Shown here: in pieces, positions 59,797-64,000 of the stretch
Layout of the letters: each line of letters opens with the position of its first letter
How positions within the stretch are numbered: position 1 is the first letter of the stretch
Assembly (NCBI RefSeq): GCF_020873875.1
Contig: NZ_JAHWGU010000012.1
Location: 124,001-188,000, forward strand
Source: Actinoplanes sp. DH11
GTDB lineage: Bacteria; Actinomycetota; Actinomycetes; Mycobacteriales; Micromonosporaceae
Length of the DNA stretch: 64,000 nucleotides
Direction of reading: 5' to 3'
Program-made: the position numbers and the translations under genes
Notes under the pieces: model-generated
Seen by the model: only the letters and a program-made list of their open reading frames with translations
Database searches by the model: none
What the model was told of the DNA's origin: nothing

Positions 59797-60753
59797 CTAC
59801 TCGGACGGACCGACATTTTCCGCCGCACGCACCGCGTCGGCGTACGCGAGCGCGGCACGGCGCAGCTCGGCCTCCGGGTCAAGACCTGCGGCCTGGGCCT
59901 CGGCGACCACGTTCAGCAGGGAAGATCCAAGATCAACGGCTTCCGGCAAGGGTACGCCCACCCCTCCCCGCCGCACCCTGTGAAGCATCTTCGCGGCCAA
60001 CGCGAGAGCGGGCTGGCTCAGTGCGACCCCGTCCAGCACGGAGTCCCGGGACTTCTCCGCCTGCTTGATCCGCTCCCAGTTGGCGGTGATCTCCTCGATG
60101 TCCGAGACCTGCTCGCCGGCGAACACGTGCGGGTTGCGCCGCACCATCTTGTCGACCAGCCCACCGGCCACGTCGTCGATGTTCCAGGCGCCCTCCGGCC
60201 GGTCCTCGGCCAGCCGGGCGTGCAGCACCACCTGCAGCAGCACGTCACCGAGCTCCTCGGGCAGCGCAGCCTGGTCGTCGGCGACGATGGCGTCGTACGC
60301 CTCGTAGCTCTCCTCCAGCAGGTAAGGCGCGAGGCTCTGGTGGGTCTGCGCCCGTTTCCACGGGTCGCCACCGGGCGAGACCAGCCGGTCCATCACGGCG
60401 ACCGCGTCCAGCAGCCGGGCACCGGGCGGGTCCCAGGAGCCGTACATCAGCTCCAGCTCGGCGAGCCCGGGCTCGCGGGCCAGCCGCAGGCCGAGCTGGC
60501 GGGCGAAGTCCTGGTCGCCGCCGGGACCGGCGAGCCAGACCGCCGCCGGCCGGTCACCGATGGCGTCGAGCAGGCCCTGCGCGTCGGAGTCGAGGACGGT
60601 CACCGCGGCGCCCGCCACCCGCAGCGCCGTGGCCTGCTCGCTCTCCGCGGCGGCGAAGACCGGGTAGGCCCGGACCGCGTCCCACGCCTCGGCGGTGAGC
60701 AACCCGGCCGGCAGCCGCGGCGACGTGACGAGAAGGATGATCCGCTTGCTCAA
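59797..60753 (-). CDS. mazG: Nucleoside triphosphate pyrophosphohydrolase
   Basis: A 318-residue MazG. The core CPWK-like start is RLVSPGGDPWKRAQTHQSL, followed by LLEESYEAYDAI and ELGDVLLQVVLHA, the EExxE/ExxD metal motifs. It has the tail NWERIKQAEKSR. Mycobacterial MazG cleans oxidised or non-canonical dNTPs. N-terminal 110 residues are a separate tetrapyrrole-methylase-like remnant. The TTG start at 60753 overlaps the preceding stop (TTGA). In M. tuberculosis mazG also follows mfd. Confidence 0.93.
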   Translation of the reverse strand: MSKRIILLVTSPRLPAGLLTAEAWDAVRAYPVFAAAESEQATALRVAGAAVTVLDSDAQGLLDAIGDRPAAVWLAGPGGDQDFARQLGLRLAREPGLAELELMYGSWDPPGARLLDAVAVMDRLVSPGGDPWKRAQTHQSLAPYLLEESYEAYDAIVADDQAALPEELGDVLLQVVLHARLAEDRPEGAWNIDDVAGGLVDKMVRRNPHVFAGEQVSDIEEITANWERIKQAEKSRDSVLDGVALSQPALALAAKMLHRVRRGGVGVPLPEAVDLGSSLLNVVAEAQAAGLDPEAELRRAALAYADAVRAAENVGPSE

Positions 60754-61484
60754 GCGACGTCCACCACCAGGGGTTCGGCGCCCGGCTCACCGAACGGCAC
60801 GGTAACGATCGGGAAGGAGCGGCCGGTGTTGCGGTCGGTGTAGGAGGCGAGGCCCAGTTCGAGGTTCTCGTACCGCGGGCTGACCTTGACGTCCAGCGAG
60901 CCGACCAGCGCCGCCAGCTCGTCGCGCAGCGCGAACGTGGCACCCAGTTCCTGCAGGTCGCCCGGCTGGAGACCGCTCCGGAAGGTCGCGTAGTCCTGGT
61001 CGGTCACGTCGTTGTCGGCGAACCGCCGGTGGACGTCGCGCAGGTCCTCGTCGGCCGGCGGCCCGGCGGCGGCGGCCGCGTTCTCCAGCAGGTACTGCCG
61101 GGAGACCAGGTTCGCCGTGTAGATCCGGGTCAGCTCCGCCGAGACGGGCAGCCCGATCTGCTCGGCGACCTGGTCGTAGGGCAGGGCCGCGGGCAGCGTG
61201 ACGCGCCGCTGCTCGACGACCCGGTCGTAGAGCTCGTTGGTCAGCAGCAGGCCGACGACGTCGGCGCGGGCGATCGGCATCCGCACCGGCGCGCCGGCCG
61301 ACGCCGCCTCCAGCACGTCCTGCGTCTCGTCCCAGACCCGCTGAACCTGTGCCTCGGTGACGTGACCGGCAGATCCGATGTAGACGGCGACCCCTGGCTC
61401 GGAGCGGCATCCGGAGAGTCCGCCCAGGGCGAGGGACGCGACGACAACGGCGGTGGCGAGTCGGCGGGGACGCATCATGGTCAT
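60750..61484 (-). CDS. SurA-like lipoprotein
   Basis: A 244-residue lipoprotein. The signal peptide ends LGGLSGC (lipobox), giving a mature protein with an N-terminal SurA-like helical region (HVTEAQVQRVWDE, PIARADVVGLLLTNEL) and a C-terminal beta-rich end YENLELGLASYTDRNTGR. A peptidyl-prolyl isomerase domain is not seen, so a chaperone role is only suggested. Three in-frame ATGs exist (61484, 61478, 61475). It lies between mfd and mazG. Confidence 0.78.
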   Translation of the reverse strand: MTMMRPRRLATAVVVASLALGGLSGCRSEPGVAVYIGSAGHVTEAQVQRVWDETQDVLEAASAGAPVRMPIARADVVGLLLTNELYDRVVEQRRVTLPAALPYDQVAEQIGLPVSAELTRIYTANLVSRQYLLENAAAAAGPPADEDLRDVHRRFADNDVTDQDYATFRSGLQPGDLQELGATFALRDELAALVGSLDVKVSPRYENLELGLASYTDRNTGRSFPIVTVPFGEPGAEPLVVDVA

Positions 61485-61523
61485 GACTGTCTCATGCGCA
61501 ATGTGATCTAGGTCGCCTACCCC

Positions 61524-64000
61524 TCAGCGTGTCGCCGGCACCGCGGCCGGCACCTCGCCGAGGACGTCTTTCAGCAGTTGCGCGCACCAGTCGAGCAGAG
61601 CCTGGTCACGCAGTGGCTCGCCACCCACCCGGCGGGTGCTGGGCCGGGGCACGCTGACCTGGTCGGTGGCCGGCTTGTAGACCGAGTCCGGGTGGTAGCG
61701 CTTGAGCCGCATCTGCTTCGAGTCGGGCAGCGGCAGCGGGGCGAACCTGATGTGCTTGCCCTGCATCGAGACGTCGGTCAGGCCGTAGGCCCGGGCCAGC
61801 TGGCGGAACCGGGCCACCGCGATCAGGTTCGTCACCGGGGCGGGCGGCTCACCGTACCGGTCAGTCATCTCGGCGACGACCTCGGCGAGCCGGTTCTCGT
61901 CACGTGCCTCGGCGAGCTTGCGGTACATCTCCAGGCGGAGACGTTCGACCGCGATGTACTCGGTGGGCAGGTGCGCGTCGATCGGCAGATCGATCTTGAC
62001 CTCGGGCTCCTCCTCGGGGCGCTCGCCCTTGAACGCCTGCACGGCCTCGCCGACCATGCGCACGTAGAGGTCGAAGCCGACGCCCTCGATGTGGCCGGAC
62101 TGCTCGCCGCCGAGCAGGTTGCCGGCGCCCCGGATCTCCAGGTCCTTCATCGCCACGTACATCCCGGCGCCGAGCTCGGTGTGCTGGGCGATGGTGGCGA
62201 GCCGCTCGTGGGCGTGCTCGGTGAGCGGCTTCTCCCGGGGGTAGAGGAAGTACGCGTACGCCCGCTCGCGACCGCGGCCGACCCGGCCGCGGATCTGGTG
62301 CAGCTGCGCCAGGCCCAGCAGGTCGGCGCGTTCCAGGATCAGCGTGTTGGCGTTCGGGATGTCGATGCCGGACTCGACGATCGTGGTGCAGACCAGGACG
62401 TCGAACTCCTTCTCCCAGAAGCCGACCATCACCTTCTCCAGCTGCTCCTCGCTCATCTGGCCGTGCGCCACCGCCACCCGGGCCTCGGGGACCAGCTCAC
62501 GCAGCTTGCGGGCCGCGCGGTCGATCGACTCGACCCGGTTGTGCAGGTAGAAGACCTGACCGTCGCGGAGCAGTTCCCGGTGAATGGCGGCGGCCACCTG
62601 CTTCTCGTCGTACGCCCCGACGTAGGTGAGCACCGGGTGCCGCTCCTCCGGCGGGGTCGCGATGGTGGACATCTCCCGGATGCCGGTGATCGCCATCTCC
62701 AGGGTCCGCGGGATCGGCGTGGCCGACATGGTGAGCACGTCCACCGAGGCCCGCAGCGCCTTGAGCTGCTCCTTGTGCTCGACGCCGAACCGCTGCTCCT
62801 CGTCCACGATGATCAGGCCGAGGTTCTTGAAGCGGGTGGACTTGGCGAGCAGCCGGTGCGTGCCGATCACGATGTCGACAGTGCCGCCGGCGGCCCCCTC
62901 CAGCGTCAGGGCGGTCTCCTTCGGCGTCTGGAACCGGGACAGCTGCTTGATCTGCACCGGGAACTGGCTCATCCGCTCGGTGAACGTGTTGAAGTGCTGC
63001 TGGGCGAGCAGCGTGGTGGGCACCAGCACGGCCACCTGCTTGCCGTCCTGCACCGCCTTGAACGCCGCCCGCACCGCGATCTCGGTCTTGCCGTAACCGA
63101 CGTCGCCACAGATCAGCCTGTCCATCGGGACCGGTTTCTGCATGTCGTCCTTGACCTCGTGGATCGCGGCCAGCTGGTCGGGCGTCTCGGTGTAGGGGAA
63201 CGCGTCCTCCAGCTCGCGCTGCCACGGGGTGTCCGGCCCGAACGCGTAGCCCTGGGAAGCCTGGCGGGCCGCGTACAGCTGGATGAGCTGGGCGGCGATC
63301 TCCTTGACCGCCTTGCGGGCCCGCGCCTTGCTCTTCTGCCAGTCGGAGCCGCCCATCTTGTGCAGCGTCGGCTGCTCACCGCCCACATATCGCGAGAGCT
63401 GGTCCAGCTGGTCGGTCGGCACGAACAGGCGGTCGCCGGGCTGGCCGCGCTTGGACGGCGCGTACTCGATCACCAGGTATTCCCGGTCGGCACCGTTGAC
63501 CGTGCGCTGCACCAGCTCGATGTAGCGGCCGATGCCGTGCTGCTCGTGCACCACGAAGTCGCCGGTCTTGAGCTCCAGCGGGTCGATCGTGTTGCGCCGC
63601 CGGGCCGGCATCTTGCGCATGTCCTTCGTGGACGCGCCGCGGCCGCCGGAGATGTCGTTGCCGGTGATCACGGCAAGCCGGGACGCCTCGTCGACGAAGC
63701 CGTGGTTCAGCCCGCCGCAGGTCACCAGCAGCTGGCCGTCCTCGATCGGCTCGGTGATCGCGTCGACCGGCGTGACGCCGAGGCCCGCGTCCCGGAGCAG
63801 CTCGGTGGCCCGCTGCGCGGTGCCCTTGCCCTCGAAGACCAGCGCGATCGCCCAGCCGGACTTGGCCCAGTCGGCGAGGTCGCCGGCGAGCCGCGCGGTG
63901 TCGCCGTGGTAGAGCGGCACCGGCTGCGCCGCCAGGGCGATCGCGTCGCCGGCGTCCGGCGAGACCTCCACCGCCGACGCGTCCTCCCACGGCAGCGCCT
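61524..64000 (-). CDS. mfd: Transcription-repair coupling factor, 3' part
   Basis: Mfd removes stalled RNA polymerase and recruits UvrA to the lesion. The frame is open at base 64000, and a full-length protein of about 1200 residues would start beyond the window; about 824 codons are visible. They include the end of the UvrB-like N-terminal region, the CarD-like polymerase-interaction domain ([19 protein letters not shown]), the translocase with Walker [15 protein letters not shown] and [15 protein letters not shown], motif [19 protein letters not shown] and the C-terminal TRCF domain. The GTG at 63971 is only an internal codon. Confidence 0.95.
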   Translation of the reverse strand, partial: ALPWEDASAVEVSPDAGDAIALAAQPVPLYHGDTARLAGDLADWAKSGWAIALVFEGKGTAQRATELLRDAGLGVTPVDAITEPIEDGQLLVTCGGLNHGFVDEASRLAVITGNDISGGRGASTKDMRKMPARRRNTIDPLELKTGDFVVHEQHGIGRYIELVQRTVNGADREYLVIEYAPSKRGQPGDRLFVPTDQLDQLSRYVGGEQPTLHKMGGSDWQKSKARARKAVKEIAAQLIQLYAARQASQGYAFGPDTPWQRELEDAFPYTETPDQLAAIHEVKDDMQKPVPMDRLICGDVGYGKTEIAVRAAFKAVQDGKQVAVLVPTTLLAQQHFNTFTERMSQFPVQIKQLSRFQTPKETALTLEGAAGGTVDIVIGTHRLLAKSTRFKNLGLIIVDEEQRFGVEHKEQLKALRASVDVLTMSATPIPRTLEMAITGIREMSTIATPPEERHPVLTYVGAYDEKQVAAAIHRELLRDGQVFYLHNRVESIDRAARKLRELVPEARVAVAHGQMSEEQLEKVMVGFWEKEFDVLVCTTIVESGIDIPNANTLILERADLLGLAQLHQIRGRVGRGRERAYAYFLYPREKPLTEHAHERLATIAQHTELGAGMYVAMKDLEIRGAGNLLGGEQSGHIEGVGFDLYVRMVGEAVQAFKGERPEEEPEVKIDLPIDAHLPTEYIAVERLRLEMYRKLAEARDENRLAEVVAEMTDRYGEPPAPVTNLIAVARFRQLARAYGLTDVSMQGKHIRFAPLPLPDSKQMRLKRYHPDSVYKPATDQVSVPRPSTRRVGGEPLRDQALLDWCAQLLKDVLGEVPAAVPATR

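Overview
This 64-kb window is high-GC chromosomal DNA from a filamentous actinobacterium, most likely a member of the Micromonosporaceae close to Actinoplanes or Micromonospora. The genus is inferred. The signs are very high G+C with G/C third positions, many GTG/TTG starts and ATGA/GTGA overlaps, a mycothiol-conjugate amidase gene (mca), a tRNA-Leu with anticodon UAA (the bldA type), a GNAT-type N-acetylglutamate synthase, and gene order recalled from Mycobacterium tuberculosis: fadE25-purE-purK, mca-DUF4307-greA-metB-cbs-GDSL-fadA, and mfd-mazG-eno-divIC-DUF501-ppx. It is mostly core chromosome; accessory DNA is confined to short patches.

Layout. 1-3.5 kb: the 3' end of a surface protein with Ig-like repeats, then an AlbA_2/ATPase-type regulator carrying a TTA codon and an elaborate upstream operator. 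3.7-12 kb: acyl-CoA dehydrogenase, a 1731-residue polytopic membrane protein, and purK-purE. 12.1-17.9 kb: a VOC/MarR divergent pair with two palindromic operators, a DUF255 thioredoxin-like protein, and a membrane GGDEF-EAL protein preceded by a possible overlapping small ORF. 18-25.5 kb: mca, greA, ilvA, an amidase, metB, a HIT protein and msrA. 25.5-26.4 kb: a toxin-antitoxin scar in which an AbiEii start is joined to a RelE end. 26.4-30.6 kb: GNAT, ribonuclease Z, PPK2 and CYTH-CHAD.

30.7-33.3 kb is the least conventional part: minisatellites, three long palindromes, hexamer and 11-mer arrays, and only three small genes of unknown function. 33.3-38.4 kb: cystathionine beta-synthase, a DUF1232 protein, two SGNH hydrolases and thiolase FadA. 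38.4-42.9 kb: a PadR-regulated membrane protein, a Bax-inhibitor-1 protein, an unknown membrane protein and tRNA-Leu(UAA). 42.9-48.6 kb: type II NADH dehydrogenase and a MoxR/DUF58/DUF4129 operon. 48.6-52 kb: uracil-DNA glycosylase, an LppU-like protein with a long Gly-Tyr-Gln region, and a PadR/HAAS pair. 52-64 kb: ppx, argA, DUF501, divIC, eno, a PilZ-like protein, a lipoprotein, a DUF885 peptidase, mazG, a SurA-like lipoprotein and mfd (5' end cut by the window).

Themes. Methionine/cysteine metabolism has both transsulfuration enzymes (cystathionine gamma- and beta-synthase) plus Mca and MsrA in thiol homeostasis. Polyphosphate is represented by PPK2, CHAD and an Ppx/GppA enzyme, and cyclic-di-GMP by the GGDEF-EAL protein and a PilZ-like protein. 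Two beta-oxidation genes 32 kb apart share a near-identical 17-bp operator-like site. No single large undescribed system was found. The best leads are the shared fatty-acid operator, the bldA-type tRNA with a TTA-containing regulator, a structured leader upstream of ribonuclease Z, the palindrome island at 31.6-32.5 kb, and the chimeric toxin-antitoxin scar.
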